64,000 nucleotides of DNA from Branchiostoma floridae. Taxonomy: Eukaryota; Chordata; Leptocardii; Amphioxiformes; Branchiostomatidae. Both the position numbers and the translations under genes were made by a program. Shown one piece after another: positions 19,135 through 32,900 of the stretch. Within the stretch, counting starts at the first letter, position 1. Each line of letters starts with the position of its first letter. Below the pieces are notes generated by a model, which was given only the letters and a program-made list of their open reading frames with translations, did no database searches and was not told the origin of the DNA. The stretch is from assembly GCF_000003815.2 (NCBI RefSeq), contig NW_023365704.1, positions 156,332 to 220,331 on the forward strand, read 5' to 3'.

Positions 19135-22100
19135 AAATCTAGGAACCGCAAAACTTATGCGAGTGTGCGAAGCGAAGAAAAAAATCCAATTTGGCAAAAA
19201 CAGTTGCCTTAATTATGAAATCTAAATGATTAGGAAAGTTGCATAAATGACTAAACTCATAAAGTGTGGGTATTCCGAATAATAGATAATCCATTTTTTG
19301 TTCGTTCGCATCCTTTTCTTTGATTTTCTGAGGCATAGATATCCGTTTTTCCCATCTTTTTGCAATTTATGACATATTTATTGGCTCATATTACAGCTGC
19401 CGCAGTTGCATAATTTACGGTATGCCAAAACTTGTTTTTTTTTTTAGAAAGTCAAAGAAGATTCATGCGCGAGGATGCAGTCATATCAAATCAACATGGC
19501 CTCACAGCAAAATACTAGCGTAATCCAACGTATTTTTTTCTTCATATTCTAATATAAGATGACTATCGCTGAGACAAACGTCAAACATGTTGTTCTTAAT
19601 GTATGTAAGAAATTAGTAGAACAACTGTCAAATCTTTTATAGGGGAAAGGGTTCGTATTTCTGCGAAATCTAGCGGTAAAACTGTGAACTGCACCACGTT
19701 TTTTTTTTGTCGCTGTTCTGCAACACTGATTTGCATTAGCTGATAGCGTCACAGACAAATAAGTATGCCCCGCGGCATGCCAGCGACATGGCGAGAACTT
19801 GTAGAACCGACCCGTCGACTTCCCCCGGTGTTTTTACACCTCTCCACACGCACACACGCATACATTAAAACGTCCCACCACACCTACGTGCCTGGGTGAC
19901 CTGGCACACCGAGGACTTACTAAAAACAACTGCGCCTCCTGATACGTCTAAAATCAAACCCGGTATGTATACCAACAATTTGATATTCATAACACGTGTT
20001 AAGATTATAAATCTTTAGCATAATTTCGTATAAATGTAAAATAAAAGGCTTATACTTTATTTTTTACGGTAGAGGGTATTTTTCAGTTGATAGGGGGGAG
20101 GGGCGGTATGGCATGCATGCGCCAGGTACAAAACGTATCATCTTACCAAGGTCATGTTTTCGAACTATGGTACGACTTTGAATGTCGAATTATGAGAGAG
20201 AAAATCAGATCGTAAACAAAAAGTTTGAAAGATATGCCCCCTGACTCATAGCTTTTGGATTTGTAGACGGTGATAATGGTTGGTTTTCAGTGTGGATAGT
20301 AATCATGTAATGATCACGCCATTGTTGAGAGGCTCGCCTAAGCAATAATTGTGGCAAGATTGGGAGTATTTTAAACACTTTATTATGCACTGTTGGGCAA
20401 CTTACAAGCATTCTACAGGAAATATACTTGTTTATCCACCTCAAAACACCCTATTTTTGCCGGATAGTTGCAAAATGGTAACAGTATAGTGTGGTCGTTA
20501 TATGGTGTAACTGCCAAATTCAAATCAAGGTAATCGTTGTGTTTTAGAACTTCCAATACCACGAAATGAACTAAATAAAGTAACAAACTTATCAAACGTG
20601 CATGTCATATGGACCCAAATTTGTGTAACAACTTATAATCGTTTATATCAGATATGTAATCATCGATTCGATTAGTCAAAAATCATTCAGAAAATATTTA
20701 CTACTGGTTTCCTTTAAAAAATCAATGTTTTGACGTAGGCTGTATTTTTCTTAGTTGGTTAATTCTACGGCACGCAAAACCCTTGACGAAAATCAGGCTC
20801 GTTTTTCTCATGAACATATCAAAATCTTCGTTAAAATTTTGAAAAATAAAGGAGGGGCACCTATTATGAAAGTATGACGGTTAATGACCCCTTTTAAAAG
20901 GTCATCACTTCAATCAGAATACTTGCAGACGACAGTATTTGACAATGGCTGACAGGGTGATACCACTCCACGATCTAGGGGTGTTTTGACGTAGCGCCCT
21001 CTCTTTGAACCCTTTATAGAGTTTTGCTATAGATTGAGTCGTTGAGACACCTCAAATAACCCCAGGTGTATTTACGTAAATACAATACACATTTCAGTGT
21101 CCACAAAGCTTTGAAAAAGATTATTGACCCGCCAAACCACGAAACATTCTTGATATTATCCCCCTTTTGTGACATCCGTAATACTGACGGCCACAGTCGG
21201 GTAAGATTCTTCCGTGACATTCTTACAGTGAATGGTTGGATTTTCGAAGTCCATCCCTTCTGACAATGACATGCAACAAATATATAATTTAGAACTCCTC
21301 CCACAGTCACGCTACCAATGTCAGTTCTCAAAGCATGGCTTAGAGTCTGAGGGAGGAAAATTTGGCGCCATTTTGTTCTCTGAGTCAAACCTGGCCTCGG
21401 TAGTTCATCCAGTTTGTGTCTATTAATAGAAGATTTGGCAGTATAGACCGATCTGGCTGTCAATCAAAAAAAGGCAGTCAGCCAATAAAACCTGGATCAA
21501 ATCGTCAAATGACTGCATTTCTGCATTTTAGTTTTAACGTTACATTTTTGAATGAACCTATTTCATGTATGAAACATTGATCCATATATTTCTTACCGTC
21601 TGCTTTTGCAAATCTAAAAAAAAAGTGATTTCTTTATTCGCTCTGAGACAGGCAAGGACAATATGCCATGGCTTTTATTGAACAGTGGCAAGTACAGAGA
21701 ATAGACAGACTGTAAAAGCCATTTATTAGGTTTTCAGTCCACAGTGTCTGGCTAGGACACCGTACCGATATTGGAAGGTAGAACTCCCTCCATCTCCTTC
21801 CGCTGCATTTTACCTCCCCAGGCAAAGTAAGGTACCCATTTTACACCTATCTGGGTAAATTGAGAAATGTTGTGTTAAGTATCTTTCATAATAAGGACAT
21901 AACGTTTAGCCAGGAATTTCAGGAATTCAATCCGTGACCTGATATTTACACCTGGATGGAGTGAATCAAAAGTGTCCCAATTTTACTATCAAACACTGGT
22001 GGATAAGTTGTGCTTGTTTGAACCGGTTATTGCATACAAAGTTGAAACAAGAGAAAATCAAATTTTGTTGTAATTTTGGTGAATGGAGCCCACGTGACTT

Positions 22101-22377
22101 TTATTTCCAGTAACACTACTTCAACTTTATCCGCAGGGCAACCTATATTCGTTTCTTAAAAAGTAATTATATTTAGAGAATGTCAAGTGAACGGATGTAT
22201 GGTTTTAAGCTGCAATATACTGACAATATTACAATTAAAAATACCGCACGTTAACACGATATCCCCAATACAAACTAACGAATATAGAATACCCAGTGAA
22301 TAAAATTGAACTAGTGTTAATCACAGATCCTCGTTTTTTTCCAGTGTCCTTATAGGGTTCACCGTAGGACATCCAAG
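19135..22377. other. Intergenic, no gene recognised
   Basis: No supportable exon. A reversed SINE fragment (ACCCATTTTACACCTATCTGG) lies at 21800-21990. GGCGCCATTTTG at 21363-21374 is isolated. Confidence 0.5.
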
Positions 22378-25300
22378 ATGGCGCAGACGCTGGTCTTGGA
22401 AAAGTTCCGCAAGTTTCAGAAGTCGGGAGTGAAACATGCCGATGTGCTCGACGTGTACAAAAAATGGGCCTCCACTTATGACAAGGTGACTTGAAATATT
22501 TCATCTCAATACACTGCATTTTATAGAATATCATACTTAAGTCCAATAGGCTAAACTATACAGTTGTGATTATCTTTCAATTTTTTATTGCCTGTTGTAT
22601 TATATTGTAAAGCTGTAACTATTACTAACTGCAGTTAGCGTACGTATATACGCAATTCATTCATTCATTCAAAGTCTGACACTTAGCTGACCCCTGCAGT
22701 TCCAAAAAAACCACCTTTGGGCCCAATCGCACAACACACACACATGAATCCAATAGCTATCTACCACTCAAAAATCCAGACTATAGCATGCATATGACTA
22801 GAACTCAAAATCAAAACAGAACATTCTGCGGCGGTACCGTAACAAGCCGGTAGGGGCTTAAAATCGAATCGTTTTCTGCTTTTATCAAGACCTACACACA
22901 TATCAAATATCAATAAAAGTCCATTTAGGTATTCTTGAGTTATGCTCGTCTTCTACACATGCACATTTAAAAACGCTACCCAAAACATGAGCTTCTAACG
23001 AAAGGCAAATATACTCTAGTGTATCGCTAATGTTATAGTCGGAAGGAATACTTGAGTTTTCGTCTGGTGCTTTTCGTGTGTCCTGTTTACATCTCATTAA
23101 ACTTGTGATAAAGACCAGCGGTTTCTTGTTTGAAATGTCAATGAAAAATTCTATTCTACATGTAAACGAATTTGTAACAGTAAAAGGTAAACAAGAGTCA
23201 GTAGAACACAAACCTACGTGAAGAAGTTATAGTGTTGGCTAAAAGATGTTTGGTACCCTCCAAAGTTTTTCATTGTACATGTTTTCATCTATGTACATGT
23301 GGTTGTTTTTTATAATACAAGGCAAGAACCAAGGCAGTGGCCTAAATCTCTGCTTAGAGAGTCGGATATTTAGCTCCAGGCAGTACATTCATCGGAGCAA
23401 ACCAGTCCTTCCCGCAAGTCATAAATCATTATCATAGAAGCAATTCTTTGCCTCTGTCTAAAACATTAGTAACACTAGAAAGGTAATATTTGCAAGCAAA
23501 TACAGAATGTTACCTTCACATGTTGTAGTCTAACACTGGCAACTGTTTTGTTCATTCTTATTTGAACACATTTCTAAAGGTAGTGACCCGAGCCCCTCTA
23601 GATCTGACATTTGCTACATTATGTAACCGAACACCACATGTTGCCTGCTACTTTATCGGTTACCATGGTGACAGCCGTCTGGTCCAGGTCCTTGACCTTA
23701 TCTGTGCGGAGAAGAAGAAGAAACAATGCGAAAACAATATGTTCCCTTCTGTGAAGGTAACATAATAACAAACTGTTTAATTTTACCTTTATCACTTAAT
23801 CTGTATGTACATGATGCTACCAAATACTGCTACTGTTCTAAGAGCACATAAAAGAGACAAATACAACTTTCAATAGAAAACTAAAACATTTTCATTTTCA
23901 GGACCTGGACCTAATAAAGCATGACTCTGCCCGTGCGGGAGCCTCAGCTCTAGCAGACGAGCTGCAGCGGTTACAGAAGCCGAAGAACATCCGTATTCTG
24001 GACGTGGCTGCCGGGACTGGGTACTGTGGTGTTGAGGTATTGTGTTCCTTGTTTGCCTGTTACTTAATTTACTTCCTCCTATACAAGCTTTTCAGTTGCT
24101 GTCATCAGAAAATATACCAAAGAATGTCTGGACGTACCCCTGTATTAAGTAGAATAGCCTTATAGAACTGTAGTTATGTATCAATAGATGCCATGTTTTG
24201 TACCTTGCACAGTACGTTGTTGCACAATAAAGTTATTTCTGTCATGTGCACCATGTTGGATTACGGCGTGCGTCTGTAAAACACAAAACGATGCTTGATC
24301 GAATTACTGAAGGATTCAACTTTTAATCATTATGACGTCAATAAAAAGCCTGTATATTACAAAATCCCCACAATGATTTCTAGATCTCCGAGATCTGTAT
24401 GATGTGTATGATGTGGTTGTACTTAGATCAAGGAGGATAACAACTAGGATCTAGATCTTCGCTTAGATAAACACATAATGAGGGAAAGTCCCTGTCGCTC
24501 AACTATTTATTTTTTTAATTCATTTATTGCCAATGATACAACTCATTACACGGATCTGCCTAGGCAGCTTTGGGGTGGTAGCGGCAGATCCACAGAGATA
24601 CAGACGAACATACACCATCGGTCGACGTGATCGCACATGTTCGCACATGTTTACACACGACGGGGTTATACCGCCCCTTGCGGGGTGACAAATCCTTTCA
24701 TATGCGCCAGGTCTCCCGTCCGGGTGAATGATGTAAATCACCGTGAGCCGAAGCTAGGTACTCATTTTCACCTGAGTATAGTGAGGAAAGCCGTGTAAAG
24801 TGCCTTTCCCAAGGGCACAAGATCGGTAACACGGCAGGCGGATTCGAACCCGCAACCTCTCGGTCACGGGACGAACACGGTCCCACTGCGCTACGCGGTC
24901 CCACTAGTAGCAGCCTCACAGTTGAGCTCCTGGCTTCAGTTAGTTGGCAACTGGGAGACCCCGGTTCAATATCGGGCAGGACATCTCGGTTGGTGCTGAA
25001 CCCGTCTTCTGGACGGGACGCAAAAATGAGGGTCCGGTCGTTCGAAGCATGTTAATCTAAAGGGGAGGGGCTTGCACCCCCTCCCTGTACAAGTACAGTA
25101 GAAGCCGCTTAATTGCACGGCCTATTTGCCAGTGAATTTGGTGCAATTATCCGGCTGGTGCAATAATGCGAAGTTATCTAACTGGATCGCACCGGTGTGG
25201 GATTCTGGGATTACGTGCAGTTAATAGAAGTGTGCGTTAATCCGATGTGCAATTAACTGGCTTCCACTGTATTCCCTGTTCCTGGGGCGGCAATTAACTT

Positions 25301-26968
25301 TGGCGCCCTACTTCATGGTTCAACAATTACGTCAGACGTCACATGCGAAAAAAACACCATTGCAACGATGCACATTGTGTACAAACAAGCAATCTTCATC
25401 ACAAAAAAAAAATCAAAAGGACGTAAACGTTTTCTTCGTCCATATCGATCTTACAGCTGAAGCAACGAGGTTTCACCAACATCGATGCCTTGGACGCCTG
25501 CCAAGAGATGCTGAACGTGGCTGGAAGTAAAGACGTGTACCAGTCCCTGATCTGTGAGGATGTGGTGGACAAGCCTCTCCAAATAGAAAACGGTAAGTGA
25601 CTTCTTTTTCCAGTCCGTGATGAGGACATGTATTTTTTGAGCAAGTTGAATTTTTTTGGTGTTGTTAGAAGTCATTCAAGATCTAAGTTGAATTATAATT
25701 GCCGACACAAAAAAATAGACTAGTCCACATTTACGAGTGATCAACTCCAGTCAAGGAATGAGCAATTCATAAATCCCTCAAAAGACACGGGGGCGAGATA
25801 GACTTTCTGCAACTTATGATCCACTGCTCGCCAAGTCACGTGTTCTATTTGCATAACGGGACGTCATAGCAGTGGATCGCTCATTTATTTACATGGAGTA
25901 CAGTTGATCAGTATGTGGACAATTTGGATACTGTTTTTTTACATTGGAAAAATAATAGATAAGTAGATTATTAAATGTTGAAAACATCAACATTGTACAT
26001 AATTTCCGTTTGGGGTCGCATCTTCCAGCAGCGACACCTATAGTTGCAGTACAATGTGAACTAGTCAGAGTTGCCCGGAGGAAGGTGACAGTCGCGATCG
26101 GTCGCCAAAAACGTCGGCTGTGCGTTTAATAACATTGGATGTGAATAAAGGACCTTTATCCGTCCATCATTAGATGTTTATTGCTTCACTGAATGTTATC
26201 GTGAAAAATAATTCTGATAGTAATTTTCTTTCAATCTACTTCAAATCGTTGCCCAGACACGTACGATGCACTCCTCTGCGTGGAAGGATTTATTGACGGC
26301 CACATCAAGTGTGACGCCCTGCCTCACCTGCTGAAGGTCGTCAAACCAGGTGAGAATACTTCGACGTCTTTTCAAGCATCGTCAGATCGCAAATAGAGAT
26401 AGAATTGTTGTTAACTAGCACTTTCCTCTTTATTGCCGCTCGACAATATCAACAGTGTATATAAGGCAATGCGTTTGTGGCGGCATTGTAAGCAGCGACG
26501 CCTAGCTGCAGTGCGAACTAGAGCTTTTAAGGATTGCTCTGAAAGGTGACAGAAGGTCACCGAAGCGTCGGTTGTGATTGAATGATATTTGATTTGCTAG
26601 CTTCACCTTTAATATTCGGCATTTTTTTCTTCATTTTTTTTTTGGGGGGGGGGAGGTCTTGATTTTATTAACTGGGGTTAATTACCCATCCCGAGATGGT
26701 GGCAACTGCAAGGTCGGCCGCTAGGAGCGCGATTTCAGTCAGGCTACTGATTCACCTAATATTGATCATTTTTCCCACCTTATAAGGGGGAACGGTGGTC
26801 CTCACCGTTCGGGAGGAGTTCCTCCACATCACCGCCGAGTACCGGAAGTTGGACCCGCTGATAGTGCGCCTGCGCGAGGAGGGATTGTGGGAATACGTCA
26901 TCCGTTACATCACGCCACACTACTTCGGCGACAAAGATGGCGTTATCTATGTCTACAGGCGCAAGTAG
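22378..26968 (+). CDS. METTL27: METTL27-like SAM-dependent methyltransferase
   Basis: Five exons: 22378-22485, 23902-24036, 25457-25592, 26257-26349 and 26787-26968 (stop included), all with GT-AG borders and matching phases, give 217 residues. The N-terminus has VYKKWASTYDK, the typical YD motif before a class I methyltransferase fold. Exon 2 carries motif I, ILDVAAGTGYCGVE, which binds S-adenosylmethionine. Exon 4 has YDALLCVEGFIDGHI and exon 5 PGGTVVLTVREEF followed by LREEGLWEYV. Order and spacing match METTL27 (WBSCR27), whose substrate is not established. The ATG is embedded in CCAAGATGGCGC, a YY1-like site. Introns hold SINEs, a pogo-type MITE and two ribozyme-like repeats. Exon 1 starts 54 bases after a TTTTCCAG, so a leader exon is possible. 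Confidence 0.9.
24520..24905 (-). mobile_element. Full-length tRNA-derived SINE
   Basis: The minus strand begins GGGACCGCGTAGCGCAGTGG (A-box) and continues with GTTGCGGGTTCGAATCC (B-box), then CTTGGGAAAGGCACTTTACA, CTCAGGTGAAAATGAGTACC and an AT-rich tail. It is the best-preserved member of the family whose fragments occur at 110-235, 5945-6115 and 21800-21990. It lies in intron 2 of the METTL27-like gene. Confidence 0.8.
24905..25078 (+). repeat. Second SINE family member
   Basis: GTAGCAGCCTCACAG, GCTCCTGGCTTCAGTTAG and GACCCCGGTTCAATATCGGG, then CATGTTAATCTAAAGGGGAG. This is the uninterrupted relative of 11141-11535. Confidence 0.6.
25096..25269. mobile_element. pogo/Tigger-type MITE
   Basis: Ends CAGTAGAAGCCGCTTAATTGC / GCAATTAACTGGCTTCCACTG, flanked by TA on both sides. 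CAGT(A/G)GAAGCC termini with a TA target fit pogo. 174 bp, non-coding. Confidence 0.8.
26000..26615 (+). repeat. Two related repeats with ribozyme-like stems
   Basis: Segments about 26005-26165 and 26470-26610 share GCAGCGACGCCTA-like and AAGGTGACAG blocks. The second has CTGAAA, stem GGTGAC/GTCACC, then GAAGCGTCGG; the first has AAGGTGACAG, GGTCGCC and AAAAACGTCGG. These are decayed relatives of hammerhead-type SINE or Penelope sequences. Confidence 0.45.
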
Positions 26969-27043
26969 TAACGTTAAATGTTTCTGAATTTTTGAAACAG
27001 ATCGTAACTTGAGATTGTGCTTGATATTGCTATAAGCACCTTC

Positions 27044-27223
27044 ACCGTTTTGAGTACGCATGTGCAGCGACAGGAATTGTGGGTAACATGTCAAAGGTTA
27101 AGGCCCCTAACTTGTAAACAGTTCTCGCCTCGACCATTAGCTACGTCTCAGGGGTCTTCACCCTTGACAAATTACCCATAACTCCTGTTGCTTCGCATGC
27201 GCACTTGAAACGGCGAACATACT
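27044..27223. repeat. Imperfect inverted repeat downstream of METTL27-like gene
   Basis: Arms of about 65 bases (27044-27107, 27151-27223) pair imperfectly: CGCATGTGCAGCGACAGGA against TCCTGTTGCTTCGCATGCG, and GGGTAA against TTACCC. Located just after the stop codon, probably in the 3' UTR. Confidence 0.6.
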
Positions 27224-27224
27224 A

Positions 27225-28630
27225 TAACCGAAAAGATACCGTTATTGTAATGACCAAATGTTGTTTTAAGATAATAAGATAAATTTATTTGGCGGCCAAT
27301 GGCACAGTTTGTGATAGACTATCAAACCATAACGAACGGCCACCTAGTCTGTTCAAACAATACATATCATAAATCGTTTAGAATGATAGTTTTGTACTAG
27401 AATTCACTCATCATACGAATTTTTGACAGTTGAAAAATCACAACACATGTATTACAAACAAGGAAAAGGCAGAGGTGTTTGGGTGATAGATATCCAGCTC
27501 AGAATATATCCATTATGAAGGAACCATTTATGTATACCATCCATATTACTTTGAATCCAGGTAGCAAAGAGGCGTTCATACACAGATCTACATAGATCTA
27601 TGAACAATCAACTTTAACTTTATTCAAATTGCACAGGTACAATACAATGTGGACACTAGGCAGCTACCTAGCTATAGCTAGCCGATATTGTGACCATATA
27701 CGATCAACATATACATATACAGTACAGCAATGGCAGCAAGAAACATTAAATATTGGGTTAAAAAACTGTTATACATCTTAAAACAGTGGCAGCTAGAATA
27801 ATATATGAAAATCTTACAGACCACAACTTACTAGATGGAGGAAGGGAACAGCTGGAAGATAATCTTTTAGTAGATGTCACATTCTCATGGAGTACATCTG
27901 ATAGTTGACTGTTGATTGCAAAGCCGTATGCGTGGTTTGGTGGTCTATGAACAATAGTACGAACGAACAATAGTACTTTTTCGATATTTTCTTGTGGTGA
28001 AATGTATTCACGTGTGTATTGAAAGGAATAGATGTACAAATATTGTACAGAGTATGACGTGTATAACAATAGTGTGGTACAAAAGATTTATGTGAATAGC
28101 TATGTTCGAATATACGTTCTATCAAAATTAAGACCAATGATATGGGTTTGCGTGCAATTCAATGTAATTGCGCGTATAATGTGTTTTTATTGATAAATGA
28201 TTTTTGATTAGAGTTCTTAGGAAATATATAAACTATAATCAAATGGTGCTTCTTGGTTTTCCCTAATAAAATGAAATAACGGGCATATGAGAGAAGGTGA
28301 CTTATGTGTCGTGTATCATTGAAGTATACTGTGCGCCAGATGGTTACTTATTTAGGAGTGCCTACGCATTTGCACGTACGAATGGTCTCAAAATCATGCC
28401 TTCTCCCTGGCTGCCCTTTTTGCATAAGGTTCGTGCAAATCTCATAAGGTTTGTGCGTTTTCGCATAGTATTTCGTGCGTATCACAAAATATTCAGTACG
28501 AATTTCATAGGGTTCGTGCAAATGCTTAGGCACCCATGGTATCAGGAATACAGAGGCAGGTCAATAACACATGTTATCGAATGTAGTAGGTGAGTAGCAC
28601 ACGTTGAGCATAACAGGTTATCGAATATAG
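27225..28630. other. No gene recognised
   Basis: AT-rich; short minus-strand frames have no recognisable domain. Nothing else supportable. Confidence 0.45.
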
Positions 28631-28632
28631 AA

Positions 28633-29058
28633 TGTTAGTTCACCTTTATCTGTAGGGTTACCTTTATCCGTTGTGTCAAAAACAGAGTACAAGTATCTAG
28701 GGATATCAAGTCCACGAACGGTGGTTCAAATTGGTTTGTAAATGCAGAAATGTTCGCGGTGGATTAATGTTCGCGGATTTCGCGGCGGCCGCTTCACCGC
28801 GAATTTAAAACCACCGCGAACATTTTTCCATAACAGTAAGAGACTACAGTGCATGGTGCTACCGCGAAATTAAAACCACCGCGAAAAGTCCATTTTCCCG
28901 CTACCGCGAAATTAGATCCCGCGAAATTAAATGCATTTAAAGTATTTTTTTTAGAATATTGCAGTTTGAAAGTCCGGCGACTTGTTATCCCTAAATACCC
29001 CGTTTTTAAATGTATCGGATATAGGTTACCCTGCGGTTAAAGGTTTAGCTAGCGTTAC
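28633..29058. mobile_element. MITE (TTCACCTTTATC ends) split by a second MITE
   Basis: Left part 28633-28735 (GTTCACCTTTATC, TTATCCGTTGTGTC, GGGATATCAAGT) and right part 28967-29058 (ACTTGTTATCCC, GGATATAGGTTACCC, CTAGCGTTACA) match the left and right halves of the element at 62036-62302. A CTGTAAATGCA-family MITE has inserted between them (28737-28940). Confidence 0.75.
28737..28940 (-). mobile_element. MITE with TGTAAATGCA ends
   Basis: Reverse-orientation copy of 18930-19134: TGTAAATGCAGAAATGTTCG at left, TTAAATGCATTTA at right, TTCGCGG/CCGCGAA motifs inside. Nested in an older MITE. Confidence 0.8.
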
Positions 29059-29244
29059 ATATCAGACATAAGGATTCGACTCAGTCTCGGTTAATTTCTT
29101 CAAATTCTTGCACCTTTTACAACGTCTTTTACTCCAAAATGCTGTGGCTAAAAAGATTAATAAAGAGTAAATTAACGCTGAGACGAAAGTCCGGATCCTT
29201 ACATCTTCTTGAAGATCATTCAAATTATCCTTGATTCGCTTATT

Positions 29245-29320
29245 CGCAGCCACTCTCTCATTGGTCGCGAGCCAGTAATTGTCAGCCTACGATTGGTTGA
29301 GCCGCTAATCCCTTTATCTT
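29245..29320. repeat. ATTGG-box repeat unit
   Basis: GCAGCCACTCTCTCATTGGTC and CGATTGGTTGAGCCGCTAAT belong to the family seen in tandem at 7505-7765 and 35090-35764. Confidence 0.6.
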
Positions 29321-29805
29321 GGTGCACGCAGCCAAGCCGGTTCTTGCGTCACTCTTGTTTCAGTGGTAACAGAAACAGCAGGCAGCAAAACACGTCCTCA
29401 GCGAGTTCTGAACGATTAATTCCATCCAGATGGGCGACCTTTTGCTAACACCAGCCAAGAGGCAGCCAACACGGCGTTACCCCTCGAGGTGTTCTAACTC
29501 CATTTCCGCCAAACTATCCAAGTTTTCACGGTGTTTTGCGTCCCGAAACACCACAGAAAACATCCATAAATGTTCAACGCTTGTAACATTTCATTGGGAC
29601 TTATGAATGCTGCATGTCTCGACAGTTTTGAACAGTGTGCCCGCTAGAGTCCCCCCTTTCTATACATTGGGCAGGCCCGTTCCAAGACCTCGATAATTTG
29701 AGTGAAGCCGTTCTTCCTACTACGTTCTTCCTAGCGCCATGCTAGGATGATAAGTACGTTGTTTGTGTAGTTTGGCTCAGACAGGGTTTCCCCCGGCTAT
29801 TGTCC

Positions 29806-29911
29806 GTATGTATAAAGAGTCAACAAACTACGCCTGTCTCTGTCAACAAACTCAGGGAAACTTGCATCAACTGGACTACACTAGACAAGAGGACTGGATG
29901 TAACAAAGGTA
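29806..29911 (+). promoter_or_regulatory. Putative TATA promoter and leader exon of the secreted TNFR/EGF gene
   Basis: TATAAAGAG at 29812-29820 is followed about 90 bases on by a donor, CAAAG|GTAAGGATG, at 29910. The next matching acceptor in the plus direction is TTTACTCCAG just before the ATG at 34557. A non-coding first exon (about 29840-29910) with a 4.6-kb intron is therefore plausible. No transcript evidence. Confidence 0.4.
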
Positions 29912-32900
29912 AGGATGAGTGACTCTATAGGTTGTCTAAAAGGTCCTAAAAGTCTATGATCTGAGACAATTTGGGGGAAGTATATGGCGTTTTTCACGAA
30001 AAAGATCAGGCCTATCCTTATTAAAGTAGCATATCCTATGATGTGAATGACTAGTGGAAAATGAACTCTATGCCAAACAGGTTGGGTAACTTCCCGGCGA
30101 ATTTCTGTAGAATTTTCTAATGTTTCATTTTATGAATTTGCAACGTTCATGCTCCAGGCCTTGTCTATAGGAGTGTTACAATAGTAGATGTGATCAAATA
30201 AAACTCATTTGTAGATTTGGAATCAGTTCTGCTCAGATACTGAGGCTCACACTGGTAGCTGAGAATTTTCACCTTGAAATGACCTTTGACACGACGATCC
30301 ATGCGACATCTTTTTGAAATGCAAGCAGCGATTGCTGAAATTACTGGCATCCAAACAAATCGCTACAGGCCAATTTCAGACGATATTGTCGCCGATAGAG
30401 TCACATATGCAAACATTTTTCAAAATATTTTCTGTTTCATCAACGAAGAAATTTGATGCGGTTTTTACTATAGTATGCAGTAGTATGTGATTTGCTGTGT
30501 GGGAGAAGGACACATCTGTTTCTCATCCGGCCTTGAAGGCCTTGAAAGCCAAGAGAGGATCAAGTAGCAAAGAAGCAAAGGGAAAGAACAAGGAAATAGA
30601 GAACAAAGGCTACTTGCCAGGTCTGGCTAATTGCCAAGACAAACAACGTTTTTGTCTTACGACCACGCAAGGTTCTAACGATTATAACGGCGATCCTAGC
30701 GGGACCTGACCTAGTTTGCAAGCCTTCACGGTAAACCAACATGTGACAATTCACATGTGTATTAAATTTGCCATAGATTGCATAGCATAATTATACTTCT
30801 TTCATGATTTCGTCTTATGTAAGCCACCCGCATACAGTATATTGCGTAGGTGCTTTGCGGTAACACACCAGAGGAAAATTAGTATATGCAATGGAATAGG
30901 AAGTCCGTCAGAGGAAGTGAAGGGTTCGTGTCGGTTTAATTAATATATATATAAAATATATAATTAATATATATATGAAATATATATATATGAAATATAT
31001 ATATATATATATATATATGTATAGATATAAACGTATATACAAATCACAAAAGAGCAGAATAAATATCATTCAACTACAAACATGTCTAATATGCAGTGTA
31101 CATGGGGCAATAACTTTATGCGACGCTCGGGATATATTCTCCATGCAAAAAAGAAACACACAGAAACTGAGAAAGTAAGAATTTAGCTCTTTTCTTCAAG
31201 TTATTCCATTCGTTTCAAGAGAATATTCTAGCAGCCATATTGGATCGTCATTTTTGCTGTCTGCATACAGCACGGGAATTTTTTTTAATCATTATCATTC
31301 TATCAAGATCATAATACAATGTGATAGTTTTAATACGTTTAGAAACAGTGTTTTTTAGCTTCTATCGTGTTGAAACAAACGTTTTGTAAAAGAAAAAGGA
31401 CGCATTTTTGTCTTTCCTGGCTTTCACAAAAAAATATCGCTCAGGTTAAATTCATTATTGTATTAATAACAAAATTTGTTCATTATGAATCATAGTATTA
31501 TAAGGTAACATGTCCAATGACAAATATCAATCTGTATGAAAGTTTTCATTACCACATGGACAAATGAACACTTCGAAAGCACAGAAACTTTTCACTTTCC
31601 ATTGCACAACGTAGTAGACCATATGACTTCGTTTATGATATGTCGTATTCACTCTCTACATTGAAAAATAATTAGAAGGGGCATGGTGGTACAATTTGCG
31701 TTTCGCTTTGACGACCCCCTCCCATTAACTTTCCTGATTTTTATTTTTCTTACCCACCTTATTACAAAAAATGACTGTATGCAACCAAAGTTTAACATAT
31801 CATTTTTTAAATATTCTACAACCATATTATTCCATTTACATGCACGTAAACGTACGAATTGCACCAGCAAATATACACACTTCTCCTGTAATTCAATATT
31901 GCGCTATCAAAAATAATGATTTGATCATAGACTCAAGAATTTTGTCGACGTCGCAAGGAAATCTAATTGTGACTACTGTATCAAGGACGTCACATGTTTA
32001 ACGTCACAACACGAAGTATACATGCATTGGGAAAATTGTATTGTGCACGTACATTATTGGTCTCCTTGGAAAGGTATTCCAAGCGTATACTGTACATGTT
32101 GCCACTCTTTCGCATATGTTGCTGGTTACGTGGCCAAGTTGGATCTTTTAACTGAAACAACCTCAAGATGGCAACTGCTATTCTCCAAGCAGAGGTTTAG
32201 AACGGAAGATGTAAATGCAGAAATGTTCGCGGTACTGTAATGCTCGCGGTTTTTGCGATGGCCACTTCACCGCGAATTTAAAACTACCGCGAATACTTAT
32301 TCCATTTATATCATGTGACTACAGTATATGACACTACCGCGAACTTAAAACCACCGCGAAAACTCCATTTTCCCGCTGCCGTAAAATTAAATTCTCGCGA
32401 ACATAAATGCACTTACAATAGTAGTAGCCGGGACTGAAAATCAAAGACCGGTCATAAACGCCTCCTTGTGGATTTTGTTGTTGATGCAAGAGTTGAAGAG
32501 AATTAAGAAAACATGTTTTCAAATTACCAAATTCGCCCCTAGTCTTTAAATTGGACAAAGGAACAACATTAAGTTTTGAGAGGACCTCGAAACGCAAAGT
32601 AGTAGACGATCCACAACTTTAGTTACTGAACGGTCCCGTGGTTTGCTTGCATACTGTTTCCGGCTATACAAAATGTTTCAGTGTTCTGTGGGATTTGTAC
32701 AGATAACGATCTCGTATTCAAACCATGCCGGATTTTCAAACTGAAAAAGGCGTATACACAGACTATAAACAATTCCCTTCCTTTTGAACTGACATAATTT
32801 TGAGGTGTTTGACATAATTATGATAAAGACCGTTGTCCTCCAGAGTCCTGGGTGCAAAGTTGGCAGGGTACTGGTTTGTAGCTTGTGTGCTGTGGCGGTG

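Noticed and set aside
23562-23765. Possible extra METTL27 exon
   Set aside because: Phases of exons 1 and 2 already join cleanly and the frame lacks methyltransferase motifs.
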